Of a stretch of DNA of 64,000 bases, positions 28,336-36,666 are shown in pieces. Positions within the stretch are counted from its first letter, which is position 1. Each line of letters opens with the position of its first letter. The translations under genes and the position numbers were made by a program. This DNA is from an uncultured Tateyamaria sp. (GTDB lineage Bacteria; Pseudomonadota; Alphaproteobacteria; Rhodobacterales; Rhodobacteraceae). Location of the stretch: positions 47,454-111,453 of the forward strand of contig CANMVD010000008.1 in assembly GCA_947501275.1 (NCBI GenBank), in the 5' to 3' direction. The notes under the pieces were generated by a model. The model was not told the origin of the DNA, did no database searches, and worked only from the letters and a program-made list of their open reading frames with translations.

Positions 28336-29087
28336 CAGCGGCGCTGGAACTGAACGCCCTCACCAAGTCCTTTGGCAAGACCGAGATCATTCGCGGTGTG
28401 GACCTGTCCATTCCCAAGGGCGAACGGCACGCAATCATTGGCCCCAACGGGGCGGGCAAATCGACGTTGTTCAACCTGATCACGGGTCGTTTTCCGCAAA
28501 CCGGGGGCAGCATTGCGCTGCACGGCGCGGATCTGGCAGGCAAGGCCCCGTTTGAGATCAATCGCATGGGCCTCAGCCGCAGTTTTCAGATCACCAATAT
28601 CTTTCCCAAGATGACTGTGTTTGAAAACGTGCGCTGTTCACTGCTGTGGTCGATGGGTTACCGCTATAACTTCTGGTCCATGGTGAGTCGCTCGCCGGCG
28701 CTGACGACGGGCGCGGATGCGATCCTGGAGCAGATCAACCTGACGGCGCGGCGCGATCTGCCTGCGGGGGTTCTGAGCTACGCCGAGCAACGCGCATTGG
28801 AGATCGGCATCACCATCGCGGGCGGGGCTGACGTCATCATGCTGGACGAGCCGACAGCGGGGATGAGCCATTCCGAGACCGACTATATCGTCGAACTGAT
28901 CCGCACGGTAACGGTGGGCAAGACGCTGATCATGGTGGAACATGACATGGGCGTCGTCTTTGGTCTGGCCGACCGAATTTCGGTGCTTGTTTACGGAGAG
29001 ATCATTGCAACCGGCACGCCCGAGGCCGTGCGCGCGGATCCACGCGTGCAAGAGGCCTATCTTGGCGCCGCGTTGGAGGATCACTGA
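28332..29087 (+). CDS. livG: Branched-chain-type ABC transporter ATPase LivG
   Basis: A 251-residue ATPase with intact motifs: Walker A GPNGAGKST (37-45), signature LSYAEQRALEIG (the LivG variant of LSGGQ), Walker B VIMLDEPTAGMS and the switch histidine in VEHDMGVVFGLADRI. ATG 28332 overlaps livM (ATGA), and its stop overlaps the livF start by one base. Confidence 0.94.
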   Translation: MTAALELNALTKSFGKTEIIRGVDLSIPKGERHAIIGPNGAGKSTLFNLITGRFPQTGGSIALHGADLAGKAPFEINRMGLSRSFQITNIFPKMTVFENVRCSLLWSMGYRYNFWSMVSRSPALTTGADAILEQINLTARRDLPAGVLSYAEQRALEIGITIAGGADVIMLDEPTAGMSHSETDYIVELIRTVTVGKTLIMVEHDMGVVFGLADRISVLVYGEIIATGTPEAVRADPRVQEAYLGAALEDH

Positions 29088-29788
29088 TGCTGGATGTCAC
29101 CGATCTGCACGCCTATTACGGCAAATCACACATCCTTCAGGGGGTGAACCTGCGCGTGGACGAGGGCGAGATTGTCGCCTTGTTGGGTCGAAACGGCGTC
29201 GGACGGTCGACAACTTGCAAGGCGGTGATGGGAGAAGTCGAGCCCAAGGGATCGGTCAAGTTTCGCGGCGCTGAGATCGCTGGCAAGAAGGCCTTTGAGG
29301 TGGCCAATCTGGGCATAGGATATGTCCCTGAGAACCGTGACATCTTTCCCGGACTGACCACGCGCCAGAACCTGATCCTTGGACTGAAGCCGGGCCAAAA
29401 GGACGGTCAGGGGCGCTGGTCGATGCAGGACATGTTCGAGATGTTCGAGAACCTTGAGCGACGCGCGGATGTTGAAGCGTCAGTTCTGTCGGGGGGTGAG
29501 CAACAGATGCTGACCATGTGCCGCACGCTGATGGGCAACCCGGATCTGGTGATGATCGACGAACCGACAGAAGGCCTCAGTCCGCAGATGGTGCAGCGCG
29601 TCGCCCAATTGCTGCAAGAGATTGCCAAACGCGGGATTGCGACGTTGCTGGTGGAGCAAAAGCTGTCGATTGCGCTGGATATTGCGCATCGTGTCTACGT
29701 GATGGGCCATGGTCGGGTGGTGTTTGAGGGCACGCCAGCAGAGCTGAAGGCCCGCGATGATGTGCGTCAGGAATGGCTGGAAGTCTAA
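29087..29788 (+). CDS. livF: Branched-chain-type ABC transporter ATPase LivF, Walker A Lys replaced by Arg
   Basis: A 233-residue ATPase: signature LSGGEQQ (134-140), Walker B VMIDEPTEGLS (156-164) and switch-type VEQKLSIALDIAHRVYVM are intact. The Walker A motif reads GRNGVGRST (34-42), with arginine (CGG, 29204-29206) at residue 40 instead of the phosphate-binding lysine. ATP turnover by this subunit may be reduced, leaving LivG as the main motor, or the Arg may be tolerated. Last gene of the importer; the next gene follows after 112 bases. Confidence 0.94.
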   Translation: MLDVTDLHAYYGKSHILQGVNLRVDEGEIVALLGRNGVGRSTTCKAVMGEVEPKGSVKFRGAEIAGKKAFEVANLGIGYVPENRDIFPGLTTRQNLILGLKPGQKDGQGRWSMQDMFEMFENLERRADVEASVLSGGEQQMLTMCRTLMGNPDLVMIDEPTEGLSPQMVQRVAQLLQEIAKRGIATLLVEQKLSIALDIAHRVYVMGHGRVVFEGTPAELKARDDVRQEWLEV

Positions 29789-29900
29789 GCGCTGCTCGCG
29801 CGTGGGCAATGGACACGGCACCGCCATTTTGCATCACTTGATGGCGACACATGTGCCGGTTTGCACTTGGCAACCGCTCTGAGCACCGTATCGTTGGGCC

Positions 29901-31109
29901 ATGGCACAGACACTTGACCCGACCCTTCTTGCGCATCTTGGCCCTTGGGCCGACTTGTATATCGAACATCAGAAATACGCAGGTCTGTCCTTGCTGATCC
30001 GGCAGGGGGGCGCAGAGGTGTATTTTTCGTCTCATGGCCTGCGGGATATCGAAACCGCGGCCCCATTTGAGCGGGACACAGTTGCGCGCATCTACTCCAT
30101 GACTAAGCCTGTCACGTCGCTGGTGTTGATGATGCTGGTCGAAGAGGGGCGCGTGCGACTGGAGGATCCGGTTGATCGCTATCTGCCCGCATTTGGCAAT
30201 CCTCACGCGTTGATCGAGGACGCCGAAGATATCACGCAAACCGTGACCTGCGCGCCACCCACGCTGTTGGATTTGCTGACCCATCGTTCGGGCCTGAGTT
30301 ACCCGTTTAATCCCGGCGTGCTGCCTGCGGAGATGGAAGCGCGCGATTTGCTGTTCAAGCCAACCTCGGGCACGCTTGCGTCGCAATGTGACGTTTTGGC
30401 GACCTTGCCGCTGGCATTCCCGCCCGGTCAGCACTGGGAATATTCCGTTGGGATCGACGTGATTGGCCGTGTGATCGAAGTCGTCACAGGGCAGCCACTG
30501 GACGCCGTGTTTCAGGCCCGCGTTTTTGACCCGCTGGACATGCGCACAACCGCCTTTCGCGTCCCGGAGGCCGCACAGGGCCGCTTTGCCTCGCTGTACA
30601 CGCCACTGGCGGGCGATGCGATGGATCTGAATGCCGCCACGCCCGGAGAGGCCAGCCTGCGGCTTGTGGACGAGGTGATCGGTTCGCCCTTCCTCGGCAC
30701 AACGTGTTTCAGCGGCGGAGGTGGTCTTGTCAGCACAATTGACGACTACATGCAGTTTGCCGAGGCGCTGCGCACGGGCGGGCAGGGGCTTGTGACGCCT
30801 GACACCATTGGGTTGATGATGCGCAACCACCTGTCCGGTGACATTGCCAGCCTCGGGCCTGCCAGCTTTGCCGAGCAGCCGATGAATGGCATGGGCTTTG
30901 GCATCGGGGGCGCAGTTGTTCTGGATCCGGAGGTGGCAGGGGTGCCCGGATCACCGGGAGACTTCAGTTGGGGTGGGATGGCATCCACGTTTTTCTGGAT
31001 TGACCCTGTATTGGATATCACAGCCATCCTGTTCACCCAATTGGCCCCGTCATCCAGCTACCCGGCACGGGCCGAACTGAAGGCGCTGGTACATGCAGCA
31101 CTTGTGTGA
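29901..31109 (+). CDS. Beta-lactamase-fold serine hydrolase (class C-like esterase)
   Basis: A 402-residue protein of the beta-lactamase/penicillin-binding-protein fold. The S-x-x-K motif is SMTK (66-69) and the Y-x-N equivalent is YSV (181-183); a WGG near residue 355 replaces the HxG/KTG. No signal peptide is seen, so it is cytoplasmic, as for the esterases and lactone hydrolases of family VIII and unlike true beta-lactamases. It may open an ester or lactone in the island's substrate; this is inference from context. Confidence 0.87.
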   Translation: MAQTLDPTLLAHLGPWADLYIEHQKYAGLSLLIRQGGAEVYFSSHGLRDIETAAPFERDTVARIYSMTKPVTSLVLMMLVEEGRVRLEDPVDRYLPAFGNPHALIEDAEDITQTVTCAPPTLLDLLTHRSGLSYPFNPGVLPAEMEARDLLFKPTSGTLASQCDVLATLPLAFPPGQHWEYSVGIDVIGRVIEVVTGQPLDAVFQARVFDPLDMRTTAFRVPEAAQGRFASLYTPLAGDAMDLNAATPGEASLRLVDEVIGSPFLGTTCFSGGGGLVSTIDDYMQFAEALRTGGQGLVTPDTIGLMMRNHLSGDIASLGPASFAEQPMNGMGFGIGGAVVLDPEVAGVPGSPGDFSWGGMASTFFWIDPVLDITAILFTQLAPSSSYPARAELKALVHAALV

Positions 31110-31140
31110 CACTCACAGCGCGCATCACTGAGGTTTCCCC

Positions 31141-32001
31141 ATGACAGACGCACATCAAACCCTGCTGGATCTTTTGGCCGTTGAGCGGTTGGAGATTGAT
31201 CTGTTTCGCGGCACGGGGCAGGGGGGCGAGACATCAACCCGGATCTTTGGCGGACAGGTCATCGGGCAGGCGCTGGCGGCGGCCTACCGCACGGTGGAGG
31301 ACCGGCTGTGCCACAGCCTGCACGCCTATTTCATCCGTCCCGGTGATCCGGATGTGCCAGTGATCTATCAGGTGGACCGGGCGCGTGACGGCGGCAGTTT
31401 TACCACGCGGCGGGTGGTTGCGATCCAGCATGGGCGGCAAATCCTGAACATGTCGGCCTCGTTCCATGTGGAAGAGGACGGCTGGGCCCATCAGCACCCC
31501 ATGCCAGAGGTCGAAGGCCCCGATGACCTTGCGGACCGCGACACATTGCGGCGCGGTGTGGTCGATCAGATCCCGGAGAAATATCACGAGGAATTCCTGC
31601 GCCCACGCCCCATCGACATCCGCGAGGTCGCGCCGCGTGATTTCTTTGTACCCAAGCCCATGGATGACGTCAGCCACCTGTGGTTCCGCATGTCCGAGGC
31701 CAAGGGGATCAGTCCGCAACTGCAACATTGCCTGTTGGCCTATGCGTCGGATCTGAACTTGCTGGGTACGGCACTGCGTCCGCATGGGCAAACATGGTTT
31801 ACCGGCAAGGTCATGGCGGCCAGTCTGGACCACGCCATGTGGTTTCACGCTCCTGCCCAGTTTTGCGACTGGCACTTGTACACGATGGACAGTCCATGGT
31901 CGGGCGGTGGGCGCGGATTCAACCGCGGCATGATCTATGACCGGACCGGGCGCCTGATCGCATCTGTTGCTCAAGAAGGGCTCATGCGACCTGTAAAATA
32001 G
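31141..32001 (+). CDS. tesB: Acyl-CoA thioesterase II
   Basis: A 286-residue double hot-dog thioesterase. TRIFGGQVIGQALAAAYRTV and HSLHAYFIRPGDPDVPVIYQ mark the first domain; the catalytic Asp is in YASDLNLLGTALRPHG, the Ser/Thr region in AASLDHAMWFHAP, and the Gln in SVAQEGLMR. It hydrolyses acyl-CoA to acid and CoA and may recycle CoA when intermediates accumulate. Preceded by GAGGTTTCCCC, 31 bases after the hydrolase. Confidence 0.94.
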   Translation: MTDAHQTLLDLLAVERLEIDLFRGTGQGGETSTRIFGGQVIGQALAAAYRTVEDRLCHSLHAYFIRPGDPDVPVIYQVDRARDGGSFTTRRVVAIQHGRQILNMSASFHVEEDGWAHQHPMPEVEGPDDLADRDTLRRGVVDQIPEKYHEEFLRPRPIDIREVAPRDFFVPKPMDDVSHLWFRMSEAKGISPQLQHCLLAYASDLNLLGTALRPHGQTWFTGKVMAASLDHAMWFHAPAQFCDWHLYTMDSPWSGGGRGFNRGMIYDRTGRLIASVAQEGLMRPVK

Positions 32002-32016
32002 TTCTGTTCCAGTACG

Positions 32017-32787
32017 TTACGAGTCGTTGTACATCCTGTTCAATTTGCGCATGCCACCGATCCAGCGTTCGTAATCAGCGGTCTTGTTGCGCATGTAATC
32101 ACGCACCCCTTCATGGGGCAGTATCAGGAACGTTTCGTCTCTTATCGCGGCCATACAGGCTTCGGCCACCTCATCGGGTTCAAGCAGACCGTCAGCAGCG
32201 GCGATGTGATCTTCATGGCCCGCAATCATATCCGTGCGCACGCCTTGAGGGCAAAGCACAGACACCTTGATCCCGTCATCGCCATGGGTCATGGCCAGCC
32301 ATTCCGCGAGGCCAACGGCGGCGTGTTTGGTTACACCATAGGGGGCGGAACCGATCTGGTTGAGCAATCCTGCCGCAGACGCAGTGTTGAGCAAATACCC
32401 TCCGCCTCGTTCTATCATGCGCGGGACCAGGTGACGTGCCGCCCAGACATGGGCCATGACGTTGATGTCCCAAATCCTTTGCCAGTCGCTGTTGGGAACG
32501 TCAGCACCGCCTTGTGTCAGAATGCCCGCGTTTGAGCAGAACAGATCGATTGGCCCCAATGTGCCTTCGACCTCGTTGATGGCAGCGATGATCGAAGGCT
32601 CGGAAGATACATCAGCTTGGATCGCCAAGCCATTGGTTTCAATAGAAACCTCCCTTGCGCCGCCTAGGTCAATGTCAATGCAGGCGACGGCTTTTGCGCC
32701 ATGTTTGGCGGCCGCAATGCACAACGCGCGTCCAATGCCATGGGCGGCGCCTGTGACGGCAACAACCTTGTTTTTGATATCCACCAT
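32017..32787 (-). CDS. Short-chain dehydrogenase/reductase
   Basis: A 256-residue classical SDR on the opposite strand: TGAAHGIGR, CSNAGI, NTASAAGLLNQIG with the catalytic Ser, and YGVTKHAA with Tyr and Lys. DIDLG at the end of the second strand suggests NAD preference (Asp). The C terminus (MRNKTADYERWIGGMRKLNR) is unlike the usual SDR end. ATG 32787 chosen over an extended start. Convergent with tesB. Confidence 0.9.
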   Translation of the reverse strand: MVDIKNKVVAVTGAAHGIGRALCIAAAKHGAKAVACIDIDLGGAREVSIETNGLAIQADVSSEPSIIAAINEVEGTLGPIDLFCSNAGILTQGGADVPNSDWQRIWDINVMAHVWAARHLVPRMIERGGGYLLNTASAAGLLNQIGSAPYGVTKHAAVGLAEWLAMTHGDDGIKVSVLCPQGVRTDMIAGHEDHIAAADGLLEPDEVAEACMAAIRDETFLILPHEGVRDYMRNKTADYERWIGGMRKLNRMYNDS

Positions 32788-33024
32788 GACCCTCCGGATT
32801 TGCTTGGTCGTACTGTGGCGGTCTTTGGTGCGACGCACAACGCAGAGTTGGCCGGCAGCCTCGCGACCGTCCAACAAGTGGGCAGAATGGCCCGGGTTAG
32901 GGTCGATAGAGCAGGGGCTGTGGGTGCTGTGAACGTTCGGCGGTTGCCTGCCGCTCCCTTGGCATTTCTAGACTTTTGACAGCATTTCCCGTACCATTTT
33001 CACAGGCAATTGGGGGAGGGCCAC

Positions 33025-33318
33025 ATGTGTGAGGTTTTTGCGGGACAAGACCCAGAGCGGTATACCTGCACGACACGGCGGCTGCGACTGAATGGCCAAA
33101 GCACATCCATCAGGCTAGAAAATGCCTTTTGGGCAACCTTGGACGACATCGCCGAGCGCGATGGCATGAGCACCCCATTGTTTATTTCGACACTGCATTC
33201 CGAAGTGCTGGAACGGCGTGGCGAACCGTCGAATTTCACGTCTTTGTTGCGCTGCGCGTGTTTGAAATTCATGGAGATTTCTCCGCCAGACGCATCCGCT
33301 GCCTTTGCCGCAGAATAA
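33025..33318 (+). CDS. Ribbon-helix-helix domain protein
   Basis: A 97-residue protein. TTRRLRLNGQSTSIRLENAF has the RHH beta strand, and FWATLDDIAERDGMSTPLFI the two helices; the family (RHH_4 type) is common in Rhodobacterales. It may be a small DNA-binding regulator, target unknown. ATG 33025 follows GGGGGAGGG. Confidence 0.8.
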   Translation: MCEVFAGQDPERYTCTTRRLRLNGQSTSIRLENAFWATLDDIAERDGMSTPLFISTLHSEVLERRGEPSNFTSLLRCACLKFMEISPPDASAAFAAE

Positions 33319-33428
33319 CTGAAAGTCAACGGCCCAACAAAAATGACGTGGTAGTAAACGCATACTACCCACGCCCCTGCACACCCTTCTTATCATGATG
33401 TCACAGCACATGATTTTGGGAGCAGCAG

Positions 33429-33824
33429 GTGGCCAAACAAATCCACTCCATGATCCGCGTCCTTGACGAGGCGCGATCGGTAGAATTTTACGACACAGCC
33501 TTTGGTCTGAAAGTGGCGGACAGGCTGGATTTTCCAGATTTCACATTGATTTACCTCAGCAACCGCGAAAGCGATTTCGAACTGGAGCTGACGGTGAACA
33601 AGGGCACCACCACGCCCTACGATCTTGGCAACGGTTATGGCCATCTGGCCGTGTCGGTGGATGACCTTGAAGCAGAACACGCGCGCTTTGAGGCCGCCGG
33701 CCTTGCCCCTCGAAAACTCGTTGAATTCGCGCCCGGAGGAGAGGTTGTGGCGCGGTTTTTCTTTGTGGCTGACCCGGACGGGTACCAGATCGAGGTGCTT
33801 GCCCGGGGTGGTCGATACAAATGA
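33429..33824 (+). CDS. Glyoxalase I-like VOC enzyme (lactoylglutathione lyase)
   Basis: A 131-residue VOC protein starting at GTG 33429. The four metal ligands of bacterial glyoxalase I appear to be present: His in QIHSMIRV, Glu in FELELTVN, His in GHLAVSV, Glu in YQIEVLARG. This supports isomerisation of the methylglyoxal-glutathione adduct, or of a related alpha-keto thiohemiacetal. Located directly before the dehydrogenase pair, with which it may be co-transcribed (20-base gap). Confidence 0.85.
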   Translation: MAKQIHSMIRVLDEARSVEFYDTAFGLKVADRLDFPDFTLIYLSNRESDFELELTVNKGTTTPYDLGNGYGHLAVSVDDLEAEHARFEAAGLAPRKLVEFAPGGEVVARFFFVADPDGYQIEVLARGGRYK

Positions 33825-33844
33825 CATCAAAGGGAGGAACACGG

Positions 33845-34369
33845 ATGTCTGACATGAACGGGCCCAAAGGGCTGACACGTCGTCAATTGCTGTCGCGCGC
33901 CAGTGCGGCAGGGGCGTCATTTGTGGTGGGGGCAGGGTTTGTGGCTGCGCCCAATGGGGCATGGGCCATGGAAACGGCCGTGTTGAAGCCGCAGACCATG
34001 GCGACTCTGGTGCAGATGGCACGCGATATCTATCCGCACGATCAGGTGGGGGACGAATTCTACGTCATTGCCGTCAAAGGTTATGACACAGACGCAGCTG
34101 CCGGTGGCATCGAGGAGGGTGTTGCCAAGCTGAACGCGGCCGCCAAGGCGGCGGGCCATGACAGCTATCTTGCAGCGGGTTGGGAGCGTGACCGCGTCGA
34201 TATCCTGCGCGGCATGGAAGACGATCCGTTCTTTCAGCAGATCCGCGGCGGGCTTGTGACGGGCCTTTATAACCAAAAGGCGGTCTGGCCGATCTTTGGC
34301 TACGAGGGCGCGTCATATGAGTTCGGTGGCTATATCGAACGCGGTTTCAACGACATCAACTGGCTATAA
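33845..34369 (+). CDS. Tat-exported small subunit of a GMC dehydrogenase
   Basis: A 174-residue protein with a twin-arginine signal: LTRRQLL (RR at 12-13), hydrophobic stretch AAGASFVVGAGFVAA and cleavage likely after AWA (41). The mature part (MARDIYPHDQVGDEFYVIAV, FFQQIRGGLVTGLYNQ) resembles the gluconate 2-dehydrogenase subunit 3 family. Such subunits carry the signal for the large flavoprotein, which has none, and hold the complex in the periplasm. Precedes the GMC gene by 15 bases. Confidence 0.87.
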   Translation: MSDMNGPKGLTRRQLLSRASAAGASFVVGAGFVAAPNGAWAMETAVLKPQTMATLVQMARDIYPHDQVGDEFYVIAVKGYDTDAAAGGIEEGVAKLNAAAKAAGHDSYLAAGWERDRVDILRGMEDDPFFQQIRGGLVTGLYNQKAVWPIFGYEGASYEFGGYIERGFNDINWL

Positions 34370-34384
34370 GGGGAGGGCGGTACT

Positions 34385-35956
34385 ATGACGGCACCTTTTG
34401 AACTTTCCGATGACAGCGTTGTTGTCATCATCGGCACCGGCGCAGGCGGCGGTGTTCTGGCGAACGAACTGGCGCAAAAAGGCGTGAGTGTCGTGGCATT
34501 GGAGGCCGGTGGCCGCCACGAGCCGCAGGATTTCATCAATGACGAATGGGATAGTTTCGGTCAGCTTGCTTGGCTGGATCCGCGCACGACGTCAGGCGAT
34601 TGGCGCGTTGCCAAGGATTTCTCGGGCCTGCCTGCATGGATCGTGAAATCGGTTGGTGGCACAACACAGCACTGGGCGGGTGCAAGTCTGCGCTTTCAGG
34701 ATCACGAATGGAAGGCGCGCACATCCTATGGGGATGTCGAGGGCGCGTCGCTGCTCGATTGGCCCATAAACGCAGCAGAGATGGATCCTTGGTACACCAT
34801 GGCCGAAGACAAGCTGGGGGTGACGCGCACCGGTGATCGTCCGGGCTTGCCGGGAAACAACAATTACAAGGTGTTCGAGGCAGGAGCCAAGGCGCTTGGG
34901 TACAAGGACGTTCACACGGGGCGTATGGCGATCAATTCGGACGAAAACCGCGACCGCTCCATGTGTCAGCAGACGGGTTTCTGTTTTCAGGGTTGCAAAT
35001 GGGGCGCCAAATGGTCGGCTGGCTATGTCGATATCCCGCAGGGTGAGGCAACAGGCAACCTGGAAGTCCGCTCGCAAAGCCATGTCGCGCGCATCTTGCA
35101 CAACGACACTGGCAAAGTCACAGGCGTCGAATATTTCGACAAGGATGGCAATTTGCAGATGCAAAAAGCGCGCATCGTCTGCGTGGCCGGAAATTCTTTT
35201 GAAAGCCCGCGCTTGTTGCTGAATTCGGCCTCGAGCATGTTCCCGAACGGGTTGGCAAATTCATCGGATCAGGTCGGGCGCAACTACATGCGCCACATGA
35301 CGGGGTCGGTATATGCCGTGTTCGACAAACCTGTGAAAATGTGGCGTGGCACAACAATGGCAGGGATCATTCAGGATGAATCCCGGCACGACCCGTCGCG
35401 CGGATTTGTGGGAGGGTACGAGCTTGAGACCCTGGCTTTGGGGCTGCCATTCATGGCGGCGTTTCTTGATCCGGGCGCTTGGGGGCGCGAGTTTACAACT
35501 GCTTTGGATCACTATGAAAACATGGCCGGTATGTGGATTGTAGGCGAAGACATGCCGCAGGCCACCAACCGTGTGACGCTGAACTCAGATGTCAAAGACC
35601 AACACGGCTTGCCCGTCGCCAATGTTCATTTCAGTGACCACGCGAATGACATCGCCATGCGCAACCATGCGTATCAGCAAGGGCAGGCGGTTTATGAGGC
35701 GGTTGGTGCGACCCGAACGTTCCCAACACCGCCATATCCGTCGACACATAATCTGGGGACCAACCGGATGTCTGAAAGACCAGAAGATGGTGTGGTGAAC
35801 AAGTGGGGACAGACCCACGATATTGAGAATCTGTTTGTCTCGGACGGTTCTCAGTTCACCACAGGTGCAGCAGAAAATCCGACGTTGACCATCGTGGCAC
35901 TGGCAATCCGTCAGGCCGATCATATCGCCAGCGAAATGTCTGCGGGCAGTCTCTGA
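34385..35956 (+). CDS. GMC family oxidoreductase, large flavoprotein subunit
   Basis: A 523-residue FAD enzyme. Dinucleotide-binding GTGAGGGVLANELAQKG (17-33) with LEAGG; KSVGGTTQHWAGASLRF; MCQQTGFCFQGCKWGAKWSA resembling the cysteine-rich FAD loop of gluconate/sorbitol dehydrogenases; C-terminal STHNLGTNRM with the catalytic histidine, and DGSQFTTGAAENPTLTI. It oxidises an alcohol or sugar-type substrate and must pass electrons onward. No cytochrome c subunit gene follows, which is unusual for this group. No signal peptide, so export depends on the upstream Tat subunit. Confidence 0.91.
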   Translation: MTAPFELSDDSVVVIIGTGAGGGVLANELAQKGVSVVALEAGGRHEPQDFINDEWDSFGQLAWLDPRTTSGDWRVAKDFSGLPAWIVKSVGGTTQHWAGASLRFQDHEWKARTSYGDVEGASLLDWPINAAEMDPWYTMAEDKLGVTRTGDRPGLPGNNNYKVFEAGAKALGYKDVHTGRMAINSDENRDRSMCQQTGFCFQGCKWGAKWSAGYVDIPQGEATGNLEVRSQSHVARILHNDTGKVTGVEYFDKDGNLQMQKARIVCVAGNSFESPRLLLNSASSMFPNGLANSSDQVGRNYMRHMTGSVYAVFDKPVKMWRGTTMAGIIQDESRHDPSRGFVGGYELETLALGLPFMAAFLDPGAWGREFTTALDHYENMAGMWIVGEDMPQATNRVTLNSDVKDQHGLPVANVHFSDHANDIAMRNHAYQQGQAVYEAVGATRTFPTPPYPSTHNLGTNRMSERPEDGVVNKWGQTHDIENLFVSDGSQFTTGAAENPTLTIVALAIRQADHIASEMSAGSL

Positions 35957-35961
35957 AGAAT

Positions 35962-35987
35962 GCGCTGGCGCCTCTGGGTGCCAGCGC
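35962..35987. terminator. Hairpin after the GMC gene
   Basis: Stem GCGCTGGC (35962-35969) with GCCAGCGC (35980-35987), loop of ten, six bases after the stop. A T run is weak (GGCTTTGTCATTT). It lies between convergent genes. Confidence 0.6.
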
Positions 35988-36018
35988 CCCAAATGGCTTT
36001 GTCATTTACGCTACGTTT

Positions 36019-36231
36019 TCACTTGTGATCGACAAGCGAACGGTGTGGCCGCATGAACACCGTGCCTGGATCATTCAAAAAGGTGAGAAGTACCGCGGCG
36101 CCTTCGGGGCCGCAAAGGGAGTGTAATTCCCAGATTTCTTTCGCCCGCCAACTGTCGCTTGGCAGTTCGACTTGAGTGATGAACCAGCGTTGTTCTTTCA
36201 AGGCGCCTTGGATCTGCGCAAATCGGCTCAT
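36019..36231 (-). CDS. Small hypothetical protein
   Basis: A 70-residue reading frame (MSRFAQIQGALKEQRWFITQ, ELHSLCGPEGAAVLLTFL, ending RSLVDHK). Composition and codon use look coding, and it is bounded by a terminator-like hairpin, but there is no clear ribosome-binding site before ATG 36231. No family recognised. A longer start upstream gives unlikely sequence. Confidence 0.5.
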   Translation of the reverse strand: MSRFAQIQGALKEQRWFITQVELPSDSWRAKEIWELHSLCGPEGAAVLLTFLNDPGTVFMRPHRSLVDHK

Positions 36232-36666
36232 GCTATGTACTTTATACTGCAGTGGCCTCGGCGGCATTCTACAGCGTGAGCATGCTCGTGGAACAGGAAT
36301 GGAGCACAGCATGTTCTTGCGCAACTTAGGCATGCGCGGCGCGCCTGCGTTGCATTGAGGCGATGTCAATTCGACCCTGAGTATCGACTTGTCTGCGCCG
36401 TCGGACTAGCGGATCTCGGGAGACATTTGCGCAGCCTGTGGTTTGTGTTTTCACCGAAACTATCCGACGTTCTTCCAAACTCGGGTGAGGGTAGCAGTGT
36501 TCCATCTAGCATGTGCATGAAAGGTTCTGCTTTAGCGCAGATTTGCACTTCTTCTGCGAATCCACTTCGGCACATCCGAAAATCTTATAATCCACATTAT
36601 GTTAAATTTAATGATGGGTGAAAACTAGCAAATACAGGTGTTTGTGCGTTGGAGTTGATTTTTCCA
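36232..36666. other. 435-base gap upstream of phoB's 3' end
   Basis: No supported gene. The last 70 bases (about 36570-36640) are clearly richer in A+T than the surroundings (TTATAATCCACATTATG, TTAAATTTAATG). It contains the promoter of the small hypothetical gene and the 3' region of phoB. Confidence 0.4.

Noticed and set aside
29901..31109. Antibiotic-resistance beta-lactamase
   Set aside because: SxxK and YxV are present but there is no signal peptide and no KTG box; it fits the cytoplasmic esterase-like branch, within a catabolic operon.
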